Shown here piece by piece: positions 36,525 through 45,183 of a stretch of 64,000 nt of DNA; positions within the stretch are counted from its first letter, which is position 1; the number at the start of each line of letters is the position of its first letter. The notes beneath the pieces were generated by a model. The model searched no databases and was not told the DNA's origin. It was given only the letters and a program-made list of their open reading frames with translations. Position numbers and translations under genes: made by a program. Origin of the DNA: Salinigranum marinum (GTDB lineage: Archaea > Halobacteriota > Halobacteria > Halobacteriales > Haloferacaceae); NCBI RefSeq assembly GCF_024228675.1, contig NZ_CP100461.1, positions 124,001-188,000 of the forward strand, in the 5' to 3' direction.

Positions 36525-38335
36525 TACTGACCATCCTCCCTGCGAGCGGCACGAAGCTCTTTCGTTCCGGCTTCGTCGACACGCAACTCGCCATCGATCT
36601 CCTCGATCACGACGCCGTACGCCTCCAGCGCTGCCTCGACGCTCACGTACTGTTCTCTGACGTCCTTCAACACCATCTCGGCGTCTCGGGAGAGCGGATC
36701 ACCGTACCCGCCACCACCGGCGTGCGTCCCGACGATCGTCTCCTCCGGCGTGATGGCTGTACTGTCGCTGATACCGGGCACCTCGACTCGTTCTCCGTCC
36801 GCGGTCACTTTGTACATCACCTGTGCTGCGCCCGCTTTTCCGCCGAGAACCCCCTGTGGCGGGTATTCGATCCCCTGGCAGTAGTGACCGAAGATCAAGC
36901 TCCGTCCTCGCGGCGTGATCTCCGTTATGCTGGCCGGGGCACCGCGCCACTTCCCAGGGCCGGCGGTGTCGGTGAGCAGTTCGCTCCGCTCGACCAGTAT
37001 CGGGAACTCCTGTTCTTCGATCTCCACACTGCTCCGGAACATCACACCACCGACTCCAGGCGTCCCGTAGGTCATCCACCCGTCGTGGCCGTGGTGCCCA
37101 GGCCCGCCGCCGCCGGTCAGGAATATCTGATCGACGAACTCCTCGTCGGTCCGGAAGTCTGTTCCTCGAATGACTGTCCACGGGAGCGACTGTCCACCCG
37201 TATTCCCCTCTGCAAACCCGAACGGCTCTCCGAGTTTCGCAAAGGCGGTCTGCACGGTTCCGTGGAGGAGAGCCGCAATGTTGATCGTCGCCGACGCAGT
37301 CGGCGCCGGAAACTCGGGCTCGCCCACGACCCGTCCCTTCTCTCGTTTTATTTCGATCCGGCTCAGTGCACCGTGGTTGGGGGGGACCATCTCGTCGACT
37401 ACCGAAAGGACGCCTCCGATCACTGACGACGTCGTCGTCGCTTTGGTCGCGTTGAGTCCACAGGTGAGTTGCTTGGGGTTGTCGCGTATGTCGACGACGA
37501 TCTTCTCCTCGTCGTGATCGATGTCGATCTTGACGTTGATCGGCACGCCGTCCGGGGCGGCGTCGTTGAGCGGTATCGGGTCGTGCCAGCACGTGTGCTC
37601 GATTCGCTTTTCTGGCAGGCTCTTTATTTCCTGGCGCATCATCCGTTCGCCGTACTCCAACCAGGCTTCGGTGAACTGCTTCACCGTCTCGACGCCGTAC
37701 TCGTCACAGATCTCTTTCAGTTCGTTCTCCGCGGCTCGGACCGACGCGAGCTGTGCCAGATAGTCGCTATACCACACCTGTTCCCCGTTGCGAACGTTCT
37801 GTTTCAGGAATCGGACGATGTCCTCCCGTTCCTCGTAGTTCTCCCTGATCCGAACCGACGGAAGGTGTGGGCCCTCTTGGAACACGTCCTCGGCACCGGC
37901 CATGTAGCCGGATTCGGGATGACCTACGTCCGGTTGATGACCCCTGTTGACAGCCCAGAACAGCAGTTCGTCGTCGTAGAAGACGGGAGCGTGGTACGTG
38001 TAGTCTCCAGCGTGGGTGTTCCCGGCGTACGGAGAGTTCGTCAAGAAACAGTCTCCCGGCGAGATGTCGTCGTAGTGTTCGAGGGTGTATTCGGGGATGT
38101 AATTGACGTTGCCCACGTGCACCGGAATACCCTCCGTGAACATGAACTGGCGACCGTCTCCAAGGGTGATGGCGTTCGAGAAATCCTTTGCCGCACTGAT
38201 CACCTTCGAGCGCGCAGAGCGGAGCAGCGACTGCGTCATCTCCCGTGTGACTATATCGAATTTCTTCGATAAGATGTTCATTTTGTATGGGTCAATACCG
38301 AACCCCTCGTCAGTTTCCGGGAATGAATTGCTCAC
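36524..38335 (-). CDS. hyuB: Hydantoinase/oxoprolinase subunit B
   Basis: About 603 residues, full length for the HyuB family. It shows PGDCFLTNSPYAGNTHAGDY, GGGGPGHHGHDGWMTYG and a C-terminal GTHAGGGGYGDPLSR, all standard landmarks. Two GTG starts exist, 38353 and 38335. A TATA-like box at 38357-38370 would place transcription at about 38336, so GTG 38335 (MSNSFPETDEGFG) on a leaderless message is preferred. hyuB comes first and hyuA second, one base overlapping. The divergent RidA gene begins 241 bases away. Confidence 0.92.
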   Translation of the reverse strand: MSNSFPETDEGFGIDPYKMNILSKKFDIVTREMTQSLLRSARSKVISAAKDFSNAITLGDGRQFMFTEGIPVHVGNVNYIPEYTLEHYDDISPGDCFLTNSPYAGNTHAGDYTYHAPVFYDDELLFWAVNRGHQPDVGHPESGYMAGAEDVFQEGPHLPSVRIRENYEEREDIVRFLKQNVRNGEQVWYSDYLAQLASVRAAENELKEICDEYGVETVKQFTEAWLEYGERMMRQEIKSLPEKRIEHTCWHDPIPLNDAAPDGVPINVKIDIDHDEEKIVVDIRDNPKQLTCGLNATKATTTSSVIGGVLSVVDEMVPPNHGALSRIEIKREKGRVVGEPEFPAPTASATINIAALLHGTVQTAFAKLGEPFGFAEGNTGGQSLPWTVIRGTDFRTDEEFVDQIFLTGGGGPGHHGHDGWMTYGTPGVGGVMFRSSVEIEEQEFPILVERSELLTDTAGPGKWRGAPASITEITPRGRSLIFGHYCQGIEYPPQGVLGGKAGAAQVMYKVTADGERVEVPGISDSTAITPEETIVGTHAGGGGYGDPLSRDAEMVLKDVREQYVSVEAALEAYGVVIEEIDGELRVDEAGTKELRAARREDGQ

Positions 38336-38356
38336 GCTTCCAATTCGGTACACCCT

Positions 38357-38370
38357 CTATAATATTTTTC
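38357..38370 (-). promoter_or_regulatory. Promoter of hyuBA
   Basis: On the minus strand GAAAAATATTATAG is a strong TATA-like element, centred 25-28 bases before GTG 38335. It decides the start of hyuB. Confidence 0.5.
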
Positions 38371-38531
38371 TGCTCTGTGGTGTCGCCCTGCTGATGCCCG
38401 AGGTCATCGCCCCACGATCAGGTGGCTGTCTCTGTGTGTGGCCGGCCGGAACCCTTCCACAGCGACGAGCCACCCGAGCCGACGGATCGAATGGGCATGG
38501 CACCGCCGCCTGGACAACTATCTTTATCGAT

Positions 38532-38543
38532 CGTTATATAGGT
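38532..38543 (+). promoter_or_regulatory. Promoter of the first RidA gene
   Basis: CGTTATATAGGT, a TATA-like box about 40 bases before GTG 38577, with a second AT-rich motif ATCTTTATCG just upstream (38519-38528). It is divergent to the hyuBA promoter. Confidence 0.45.
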
Positions 38544-38576
38544 ACGTTTATACACGCCCGATCAGAGAGAGCTGAT

Positions 38577-39068
38577 GTGTCTGAAATATCAGAGTGGTTG
38601 TCACCACCGGAAGTGCTGAACGGGCAGTCGATGCCGTGGGGTGCGGTGATGATCGAGGGGAACAAGTTCTTGATCACTGCCGGCTTGACCGGACGGTCAC
38701 CGGATCGGGATCAAGAGTACCCCCAGATGGTAGAGGACGAGACCTTCGAGAGTATCGACCAGGCTTCCCTGGAGGTCGCACCCCACAACGTCGAAGAGCA
38801 GACCCTCCTCATCCTCGAAAAGACGGAACGAACGTTACAGGAGGCGGGGACCTCCTTCGAGAACGTCTTCTTCGTGGACTACACGATCACCGAGCGGTAC
38901 AATTGGCCGAGAGCACTGCGGACCATGAAGACGTGGATGGAGGAGAACGGCTACGAGGAGTTCTTCGACCGGCCACGGCCGAACGCGTTGAAGATCGTCA
39001 AGGGACTGGATCATCCGGACATGCTGATCGAAGTAATGATGTGGGCGACCGTGCCCGAAGAGGAGTGA
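38577..39068 (+). CDS. RidA-family protein, extended form
   Basis: About 163 residues, some 35 longer than typical RidA because of inserts near 40-75 and 110-130. The fold is recognisable by KFLITAGLTGR, NVEEQTLLILEKTERTLQEAG and the C-terminal DMLIEVMMWATVP. RidA proteins deaminate reactive enamine/imine intermediates. The position of the substrate-binding Arg (PxR in canonical RidA) appears to be Asn136 in RPN, so the canonical reaction is doubtful. No ATG fits the N-terminus; GTG 38577 gives MSEISEWLSPP. It diverges from hyuBA. Confidence 0.8.
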   Translation: MSEISEWLSPPEVLNGQSMPWGAVMIEGNKFLITAGLTGRSPDRDQEYPQMVEDETFESIDQASLEVAPHNVEEQTLLILEKTERTLQEAGTSFENVFFVDYTITERYNWPRALRTMKTWMEENGYEEFFDRPRPNALKIVKGLDHPDMLIEVMMWATVPEEE

Positions 39069-39376
39069 GACGTTGATGATCACCGGAGCCTCGTTTCACC
39101 GGTACGGTCCTCGAAGAGGCGCGCTCACCACTCGACCGTGGGGTCTTCGATAACTCGCCGGCTCACGCGGTCCGCACACGGCCTGGCACAGTAGCAAGGC
39201 CAGCTATGGCTTCTAGCTTCCGTCGACGGAGGTGATTCGTGCGTGAACGCTGCCGTCTCCGCTCCGGTGGAACTGCCCCGACGGGTGAAAGAGCGCTCTC
39301 TGACAAAGCCGACCTCACTGTTCACACGGGACGTGAGCTGGCAGGGTGAAGCGGCCTTTTCACCGAGAGTCGGTAG
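39069..39376. other. Spacer, no gene seen
   Basis: Region between the convergent RidA and cupin genes. A GC-rich stretch without recognisable coding or structural signals. Confidence 0.4.
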
Positions 39377-39802
39377 TTACTCGCTCGTCGTCGCACTGTC
39401 TCGGCTCCACTCGTCCATCGACTGGTACGGCGGAACCCACACGAGGATGACTTCGTACGACTCGCTACCCGTCACGGTGACCCGATGGTGGGTGTTCCGT
39501 GGAACGTACGCGAAAGAGTCGGGGCTCAGGCGGTATCGCGTCGCCTCCTCCTCGTTTTCGGTTCCCTTCTCGTCCAATCGCAAGACGGCAGTTCCTCGAC
39601 GAACGAACATGAGCTGATCGGATTCAGCATGCGCATGCCACTCGTCTCTCGCTCCCGGTTCCATCGTGCTCACGCGGAACACCGCACGCTCCGAACCCAA
39701 CTGTGGGTTCGCGAGTTCGACTGACGTCGTCCCCTCGTGATGGGGGGGACTGAACGACTCCGCAGCCGCGAGCGTTGTCACGATCGGCTCTTTGTTTGAC
39801 AC
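39377..39802 (-). CDS. Cupin-domain protein
   Basis: 141 residues, a single small beta-barrel. Cupin motif 1 is seen as EWHAHAESDQLMFVRRGTAVLRL, with two metal-binding His and an Asp-Gln at the position of the usual Glu. Motif 2 is YVPRNTHHRVTV, with the third His. It probably binds a divalent metal. Such proteins act as isomerases, dioxygenases or sensors. Position between two RidA genes suggests a part in the same pathway. The start ATG 39802 is the only plausible one. Confidence 0.85.
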   Translation of the reverse strand: MSNKEPIVTTLAAAESFSPPHHEGTTSVELANPQLGSERAVFRVSTMEPGARDEWHAHAESDQLMFVRRGTAVLRLDEKGTENEEEATRYRLSPDSFAYVPRNTHHRVTVTGSESYEVILVWVPPYQSMDEWSRDSATTSE

Positions 39803-39877
39803 AGCAGCAGGTGACGGTCAGACCACATAACCATTGCTGCGTACTGCCCGCATCCGTGATACATAGTGCGAGCGCAT

Positions 39878-39899
39878 ACCCGCGTCTTCAGGCGCGGGT
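39878..39899. repeat. Orphan hairpin of tnpB right-end type
   Basis: ACCCGCG (39878-39884) and CGCGGGT (39893-39899) with loop TCTTCAGG. This CTTCAGG-centred hairpin is like those at the ends of IS1341-type elements in haloarchaea. No transposase lies beside it. A terminator role for one of the converging or neighbouring genes is an alternative. Confidence 0.4.
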
Positions 39900-40026
39900 C
39901 AAGCGGACAATTCGGACACGGTGAGGCAGTTCTCCCCCACCTCGGACCGCAGCCGACACTCACGGGCGTCTCACGCCCGGTCGATACCCACTGGCGTGGT
40001 CTCTGTCGGTCGTCTGACCGACCTGG

Positions 40027-40416
40027 TTACTCGAGCGGAACCTCGACCTCGATTTCGACCAACAACTCCTCGCCGGCCAACTGTTCGACGCCTAGCAACG
40101 TGTGAGCTGGATAGGGTGCGTCGAAAACCTGACCCCACACGTCACGGAACCCCTCGGTGTTCTCAGCCAAGTCAACGACGTAGCTCGTTACCTTGTTCAC
40201 GTCAGAAAAGTCCTTGTCGACAGCCTCGAGAACGACTTCGATGTTCTCGAACGCTTTCTGGGCCTGCGACACGATGTCGGATCCGACGACCTCGAACTCG
40301 TCGTCCCAGCCGACCTGTCCTGACATGTACAGCGTCCCCGCTTCCACGATCGCCTGCGTGTACATGAACTCCGGTGCATCTGCGAGTTCGTCGGGACTGA
40401 GTATTTCTCGACTCAC
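40027..40416 (-). CDS. RidA-family protein, standard length
   Basis: 129 residues, normal for RidA. Landmarks: TLYMSGQVGWDD (29-39), QAQKAFENIEVVLEA (51-65), the strand VNKVTSYVVDL (73-83) and VEIEVEVPL at the C-terminus. At the place of the canonical Arg105 (PAR) stands His105 (PAH), so the imine-hydrolysing site is changed. It is the second RidA of the island, reading away from the IclR gene at 40883. A role as reactive-intermediate deaminase is uncertain. Confidence 0.88.
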   Translation of the reverse strand: MSREILSPDELADAPEFMYTQAIVEAGTLYMSGQVGWDDEFEVVGSDIVSQAQKAFENIEVVLEAVDKDFSDVNKVTSYVVDLAENTEGFRDVWGQVFDAPYPAHTLLGVEQLAGEELLVEIEVEVPLE

Positions 40417-40882
40417 AGTTCCGACTACTGGTGGTCGCGTACTAATGCTTTCCTCTTTCTTTGTTACAGCATACTCTGTCCATCATTCTCTGTAATAGAT
40501 TTTATTTTCCTGCCGTTCGGTTAGATTCCTGGATATTCTCTCCCGTCTCGGGGAGGCGACTGAGATCCGAACGGGTCTCGGCATTAGGAACGTGAGCGGG
40601 CCACGGGAAAAGTTAACACACTTTCACCGCCGGTACTTTCCCCAATATCGGGAACTGTTCGGAAGCCTCGGCCCGGGCGCTGTAAACTGTTCAGCGATAT
40701 GATTTATTTTTCGCGTTTGGCATCTCTCGGATGCGGTTAGAACTTTCTTCCGCTCAAAAGAATTGGATATTATTAGACGGTCGAAAAATACAGCGTCCCC
40801 ACTTTGGGGAACTACTGGTCGGATACCGTAGAATGGTACAACTTCCAGCAACTTTATTCCGCAGGTCACACTCTAGTGTGTC
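40417..40882. promoter_or_regulatory. Divergent control region with three palindromes
   Basis: Lies between the RidA gene and the IclR regulator. Inverted repeats: TTCCC (40638-40642)/GGGAA (40650-40654); TCCCCA (40796-40801)/TGGGGA (40805-40810); CACACT (40867-40872)/AGTGTG (40875-40880), the last ending two bases before the IclR ATG. A TATA-like ACTTTATTCC is at 40849-40858. The first two share the TTCCCC/GGGGAA core, as expected of repeated sites for one regulator. Confidence 0.5.
40867..40880. promoter_or_regulatory. Palindrome at the IclR start, autoregulation candidate
   Basis: CACACTCTAGTGTG, perfect 6-base arms around CT. It lies between the TATA-like box and ATG 40883, over the predicted transcription start. 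A bound protein would block initiation. No other plus-strand gene is close. Confidence 0.45.
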
Positions 40883-41653
40883 ATGACTCAGGATCGAGAA
40901 AACGGGACCCGAAAAACCACTGAGACGTCCCTCTACGTCCTCGATGCGATCGACGATCTCGGTGGCGGGACCCTCTCAGAACTGGCCGAGTTCACTGGGA
41001 TGGCGACGAGCACCCTGCACACCCATCTGCAGACGCTCATCAAGACCGAGCACGTCGCGAAGATCGATGGTGAGTACCACTTGGGTATGAAGATTTTCTA
41101 TCTCGGGGAACGGGCTCGGGTCCGAGACAAGCGGTACGAACTGGCGAGACAGACCGTCTCTGACCTCTCCGAGAGGGTCGCCGAGGAGGTTACGTTCTGT
41201 GTCGAAGAGTACGGCCGCTCGATCGCGTTGTTCAACAAAGCGAACCGCTCGCACGAGGACGGATCACAAGTGGGACAGTACTTCCACATGCACAGTTCTG
41301 CGAGCGGGAAGGCTATGCTTGCGGAGTATCCCGAAGAGCGGGTACACGAGATCGCCGACGAGTACGGACTCCCGAAGTTGACCGAGTCGACGATCACGGA
41401 TATCGACGAACTCCTCGTCGAACTCGGACAGATACGTGAACGGGGGTACGCGATCAACCGCGAAGAGGAGAAGGGGGGACTCCAGGCAGTAGCCATGTCT
41501 GTACACGATCCGGACGGACCCGTGTTCGGCGCGCTCTGTATCATCGGGCCGGCGTATCGGATCTCCGAGCCGGCGGAGGTCGCGGATCGAATCAGACCGG
41601 CGGCAGAAACCCTCGAGCAGTCGTTAGCGAATCGCGTACGACGACCCAGCTGA
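40883..41653 (+). CDS. IclR-family transcriptional regulator
   Basis: 256 residues, full length. The N-terminal winged helix spans about residues 12-75 (SLYVLDAIDDLGGGTLSELAEFTGMATSTLHTHLQTL). The effector-binding domain follows, with SSASGKAMLAEYPEERV, RERGYAINREEEKGGLQAVAMSV and GALCIIGPAYRI as landmarks. It probably senses the substrate or an intermediate of the island and controls the divergent RidA, cupin and hyu genes. The palindromes before its start suggest autoregulation. It is the intact counterpart of the broken IclR gene at 17266. Confidence 0.92.
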   Translation: MTQDRENGTRKTTETSLYVLDAIDDLGGGTLSELAEFTGMATSTLHTHLQTLIKTEHVAKIDGEYHLGMKIFYLGERARVRDKRYELARQTVSDLSERVAEEVTFCVEEYGRSIALFNKANRSHEDGSQVGQYFHMHSSASGKAMLAEYPEERVHEIADEYGLPKLTESTITDIDELLVELGQIRERGYAINREEEKGGLQAVAMSVHDPDGPVFGALCIIGPAYRISEPAEVADRIRPAAETLEQSLANRVRRPS

Positions 41654-42709
41654 GACACCCTCCTCATCGGGGTTTCGTCCGCACGCCCCCGCTGCGCTCG
41701 GTGTTCCACGACGCGGTCGCTCGAACCCACTGCAGAGGCGCTGGGGGTGATCTGGGAGTTCCACGTCGGCGTTCTTCTCCGACCGTCGAGACCCGGGGAC
41801 ACCGATCGGGAACACGGGTCTCGAGGCGATTCAACGATCCCCGGGAGAACGGACGTCGCGTTCACCTCTGTTCGACGCCTCGGGGTCCAACCGAGACCCG
41901 AGGCGTCGACGCTCCCGTCCTCCGTCGGACGACGGCCCTCGGCGACTTGGAGAACGCGGACCTCCGTCGTGATTTTTTGTTGCCTGTCTCCCGTCTAATT
42001 GACAGCGAACGTGTATTACAGGTGTACAGGTGTAATACCTTCTCTGATCGGGGCAGATACTATCAAGCGTGCTATCACTTTCGTCGGACGCTGCAAATCC
42101 GAACTGCCCTGTAGCAGTCCGACGTGACACGGTCGAATATACAACAAGAGTTCGTCAGTTACAATTATACATCGAGATACTAATATATTTTCTCTCCCGC
42201 CAGAGTCCCCAGCGACTCCCCCCGACTCGGGATCCGCGGTGATTGAACACGCTCGCGGAGCGTCGACCAGAGCTGAAGCGAGACACACAGCGAACAGTCT
42301 GCTCCCTTCGTGCCGTTCCCGCGGTAGATATGACAATCAGCTTTTTTAGCGTCTAAGAGAGTTTATATTTTGGCTCTATCTATCTAAAATAGCTGCGTAG
42401 TATGGACAGCGACCGTCACCGGTCGACGCGAACTCCGGTCTGCTCGTGGCGATCCGACCCGACGTGAGATCGTGTTCACACTGCTGCTCTGCCTTCGGTG
42501 CCCGTCGTGGGTCACCGTTCGAGCCCGAATTACTACCAGCTTTCTGTCTTACATTCAACTCTGACATAACTTCGGGACACCGCGTCCCCGGTTACCCGAT
42601 CCGACCCGGCCGGCCGCTTTCTTCGAGAAACGAATGCGGTTCTCCCTCCTCTCGGCGGCGAACGATCGTATCTTTCGTTCGGTGCACCCCGATCGCCGGA
42701 ACCCGACGT
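41654..42709. other. About 1 kb without a supported gene
   Basis: Separates the island from the hut locus. GC-rich at first, then with AT-rich patches at 42130-42195 (ACAATTATACATCGAG, CTAATATATTTTC) and 42340-42395 (GAGTTTATATTTTGG). It holds a perfect palindromic element at 42013-42038. Frames here show low-complexity translations and no family. It may contain an RNA gene or decayed sequence. Confidence 0.4.
42013..42038. promoter_or_regulatory. 26-base operator-like inverted repeat
   Basis: GTATTACA (42013-42020) and TGTAATAC (42031-42038) are perfect arms around GGTGTACAGG, which repeats the GGTGTA motif. The half sites are one helical turn apart in phase, the classical layout for a dimeric repressor. 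No supported gene lies within 350 bases on either side. Confidence 0.45.
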
Positions 42710-43354
42710 TCAGAGCGCGTCGACGAGCGCGTCGGCGAGTTTCTTCTCCGCGCGTCGCAGGTGGTGTTCGGCCGTACGCCGCTCGATACCGACCGTCGCG
42801 GCGATCTCGGCGGTCGTCGTCTCACGGGGGAGCTCGAAGTACCCCTGCTCGTGGGCCGTTCGATACACCTCTCGCTGGCGCGGGGACAGCGCCGGCAGGA
42901 GGGCGTCGGGGGACAACAGCGGTGCGTCGACGCTCGGCGTGGGGAGTTCCCGCTTCGACTCCACGGTGACGGCGTAGTCGCTCGCCACGTCGCGGTAGAA
43001 GGCGGTGAGGTTCGCGGCGTCGAGCGCGAGCACCCGGACGACCTTCGCGCCGTTCTCGTACCGCAAGGGGGGGAGGGTGAGACAGTCGTGAGCCGCGAGG
43101 TACTGCTCGACGTAACCCTCGGCGTGCTGTTTCAGGCAGGCGCTCGTGACGATGAGTCGGTCGTCGCCGTCGCCGAGCCGCTGGCTGACGCCGACGGCCT
43201 CGCGGATCCGGTCCAGCACGAGTTCCTCTCCGTCGCCGACGATCGAGAGCAGGTCGCAGTGGTCGTTACACCAGAGATCGATCCGCGTCGTGCTCTCGGC
43301 CGTCGCCCGTTCGTACGGCCCCTCGCCGCGGACGTGGAACACGGCTTCGTACAT
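42710..43354 (-). CDS. HTH-10 (bacterio-opsin activator type) regulator next to hut
   Basis: 214 residues. The N-terminal 140 residues form a sensor-like domain without clear ligand motifs. The C-terminus has the bat-type HTH: LSPRQREVYRTAHEQGYFELPRETTTAEIAATVGIERRTAEHHLRRAEKKL, which is the haloarchaeal HTH-10 family. It is divergent from hutU over 86 bases, a layout typical of a local regulator. It therefore probably controls histidine utilisation in response to histidine or urocanate, which is inference from position. Confidence 0.88.
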   Translation of the reverse strand: MYEAVFHVRGEGPYERATAESTTRIDLWCNDHCDLLSIVGDGEELVLDRIREAVGVSQRLGDGDDRLIVTSACLKQHAEGYVEQYLAAHDCLTLPPLRYENGAKVVRVLALDAANLTAFYRDVASDYAVTVESKRELPTPSVDAPLLSPDALLPALSPRQREVYRTAHEQGYFELPRETTTAEIAATVGIERRTAEHHLRRAEKKLADALVDAL

Positions 43355-43373
43355 ACGGGCCGTTGAACACCTG

Positions 43374-43412
43374 TATATAAAATACTAGCCGCACGGAGAG
43401 TTCATGCTCTCC
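43374..43412. promoter_or_regulatory. hut promoter and inverted repeat
   Basis: TATATAAAATA (43374-43384) is a TATA box usable on the plus strand for hutU, start expected near 43405-43410. An inverted repeat GGAGAG (43395-43400)/CTCTCC (43407-43412) overlaps that start point and could be an operator. The leader to hutU ATG 43441 would be about 30 bases. Confidence 0.5.
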
Positions 43413-43440
43413 ACGAGGGCGACCTAACTACTGCGTAGAC

Positions 43441-45183
43441 ATGAGCCAACAGCCACCGAGAACCGAAGACCGCATCGGCGACCCGTCGCCGCAGTGGCGC
43501 GAGTACCAGGGCGCGCCGACCGGCACCGATATCGAGTGCGAGGGCTGGCGGCAGGAGGCCGCCCTCCGGATGCTGAACAACAACCTCGATCCCGACGTGG
43601 CAGAGGATCCAGAGAACCTCGTCGTCTACGGGGGGACGGGTCGGGCCGCGCGCTCGTGGGACGCGTACGACGCGATCGTGGACGAACTCCGCGAACTGGG
43701 CGAGACGGAGACGCTGCTCGTCCAGTCGGGCAAGCCCGTGGGACGGTTCGAGACTCACGAACGGGCACCGCGCGTGCTCATCGCGAACTCGAACCTCGTC
43801 GGGAAGTGGGACAACTGGGACCACTTCCACGAACTCGAAGCCGAGGGGCTCATCATGTACGGCCAGATGACCGCCGGGTCGTGGGCGTACATCGGGACCC
43901 AAGGGATCATCCAGGGGACGTACGAGACGCTCGCGGAGGCCGGCCGACAGCAGTTCGGCGGCGACTTGACGGGAACGATCACGGTCACGGGCGGGCTCGG
44001 CGGGATGGGCGGTGCCCAGCCGCTCGCCGTGACGATGAACGGCGGCGTGTGCATCGCGGCCGAGGTGAACGAACACCGGATCGACCGCCGCATCGAGACG
44101 GGCTACTGTCAGGCGAAGACCGACGACCTCGACGTGGCCATCGAGCGGGCCGAAGCCGCCGCCGCCGCGGGCGAGGCGTACTCCGTCGCGGTCCACACGA
44201 ACGCCGCCGACATGCTCGAAGGGATGCTCGAACGGGGGTTCGTTCCGGACATCGTCACCGACCAGACGAGCGCGCACGACGAACTCGAAGGGTACTACCC
44301 GTCGGGCTACACGGTCGCGGAAGCCGACCGCCTGCGCGACGACGACCCCGACGCGTACGTCGAGGCGAGCCTCGACACGATGGCCCGCCACGTCGAGGCC
44401 ATCCTCGCGCTCCAAGCGGAGGGCGCGGTCGCCTTCGAGTACGGGAACAACATCCGCGGACAGGTCCGCGACCACAGAGACGTCGAGAACGCGTTCGACT
44501 TCCCGGGGTTCGTCCCCGCGTACATCCGCCCGCTGTTCTGCGAGGGGAAGGGCCCGTTCCGGTGGGCGGCGCTCTCGGGCGACCCGGAAGACATCTACCG
44601 CACGGACCAAGCGATCGTGGAGCTGTTCCCCGAGAAGGAGTCGCTCCACCGCTGGATCGACCTCGCCCAAGAGCGGGTGCAGTTCCAGGGGCTCCCCTCG
44701 CGGGTCTGCTGGCTGGGGTACGAGACCGCCGACGAGGACGGCCTCACCGAGCGGGCGCGGTTCGCGCTCCGTATCAACGAGCTCGTCCGTGAGGGCGAGA
44801 TCTCCGCACCCATCGTCGTGACGCGCGACCACCTCGACGCCGGCTCCGTCGCCTCGCCGCACCGCGAGACGGAAGCGATGCGGGACGGTTCGGACGCGGT
44901 CGCCGACTGGCCCATCCTCAACGCGTTGCTCAACTGCGCGGCCGGGGCCGACATCGTCAGCGTCCACGACGGGGGCGGCGTCGGCATCGGCAACGCGCTC
45001 CACACCAACAACCACGTCGTGCTCGACGGGACGGACCTCGCGGCCGAGAAGGCACGCCGCGTGTTCACGACCGATCCCGGGATGGGCGTCATCCGCCACG
45101 CCGACGCCGGCTACGAGACGGCTCTCGACGCGGCCGACCGGTCGAGCGTCGCCATCCCCATGCGCGACCGCGAGGAACGATGA
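43441..45183 (+). CDS. hutU: Urocanate hydratase
   Basis: 580 residues, slightly longer than the usual 550-560. It converts urocanate to 4-imidazolone-5-propionate, using bound NAD as electrophile. The NAD-binding segment [14 protein letters not shown], the start [16 protein letters not shown] and FEYGNNIR are family hallmarks. It is first in the plus-strand hut run, and its stop overlaps the next ATG (ATGA at 45180). The start is secured by the promoter at 43374. Confidence 0.95.
   Translation: MSQQPPRTEDRIGDPSPQWREYQGAPTGTDIECEGWRQEAALRMLNNNLDPDVAEDPENLVVYGGTGRAARSWDAYDAIVDELRELGETETLLVQSGKPVGRFETHERAPRVLIANSNLVGKWDNWDHFHELEAEGLIMYGQMTAGSWAYIGTQGIIQGTYETLAEAGRQQFGGDLTGTITVTGGLGGMGGAQPLAVTMNGGVCIAAEVNEHRIDRRIETGYCQAKTDDLDVAIERAEAAAAAGEAYSVAVHTNAADMLEGMLERGFVPDIVTDQTSAHDELEGYYPSGYTVAEADRLRDDDPDAYVEASLDTMARHVEAILALQAEGAVAFEYGNNIRGQVRDHRDVENAFDFPGFVPAYIRPLFCEGKGPFRWAALSGDPEDIYRTDQAIVELFPEKESLHRWIDLAQERVQFQGLPSRVCWLGYETADEDGLTERARFALRINELVREGEISAPIVVTRDHLDAGSVASPHRETEAMRDGSDAVADWPILNALLNCAAGADIVSVHDGGGVGIGNALHTNNHVVLDGTDLAAEKARRVFTTDPGMGVIRHADAGYETALDAADRSSVAIPMRDREER

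Noticed and set aside
34464-38335. Acetone or acetophenone carboxylase instead of hydantoinase
   Set aside because: HyuA/HyuB-like subunits occur there too, but no third carboxylase subunit is nearby and amidohydrolases surround the pair. It cannot be fully excluded.
43402-45099. Long open frame antisense to hutU
   Set aside because: It is a mirror of the GC-rich coding strand; the translation is Arg/Asp/Val-rich without a family, while hutU on the plus strand is unmistakable.
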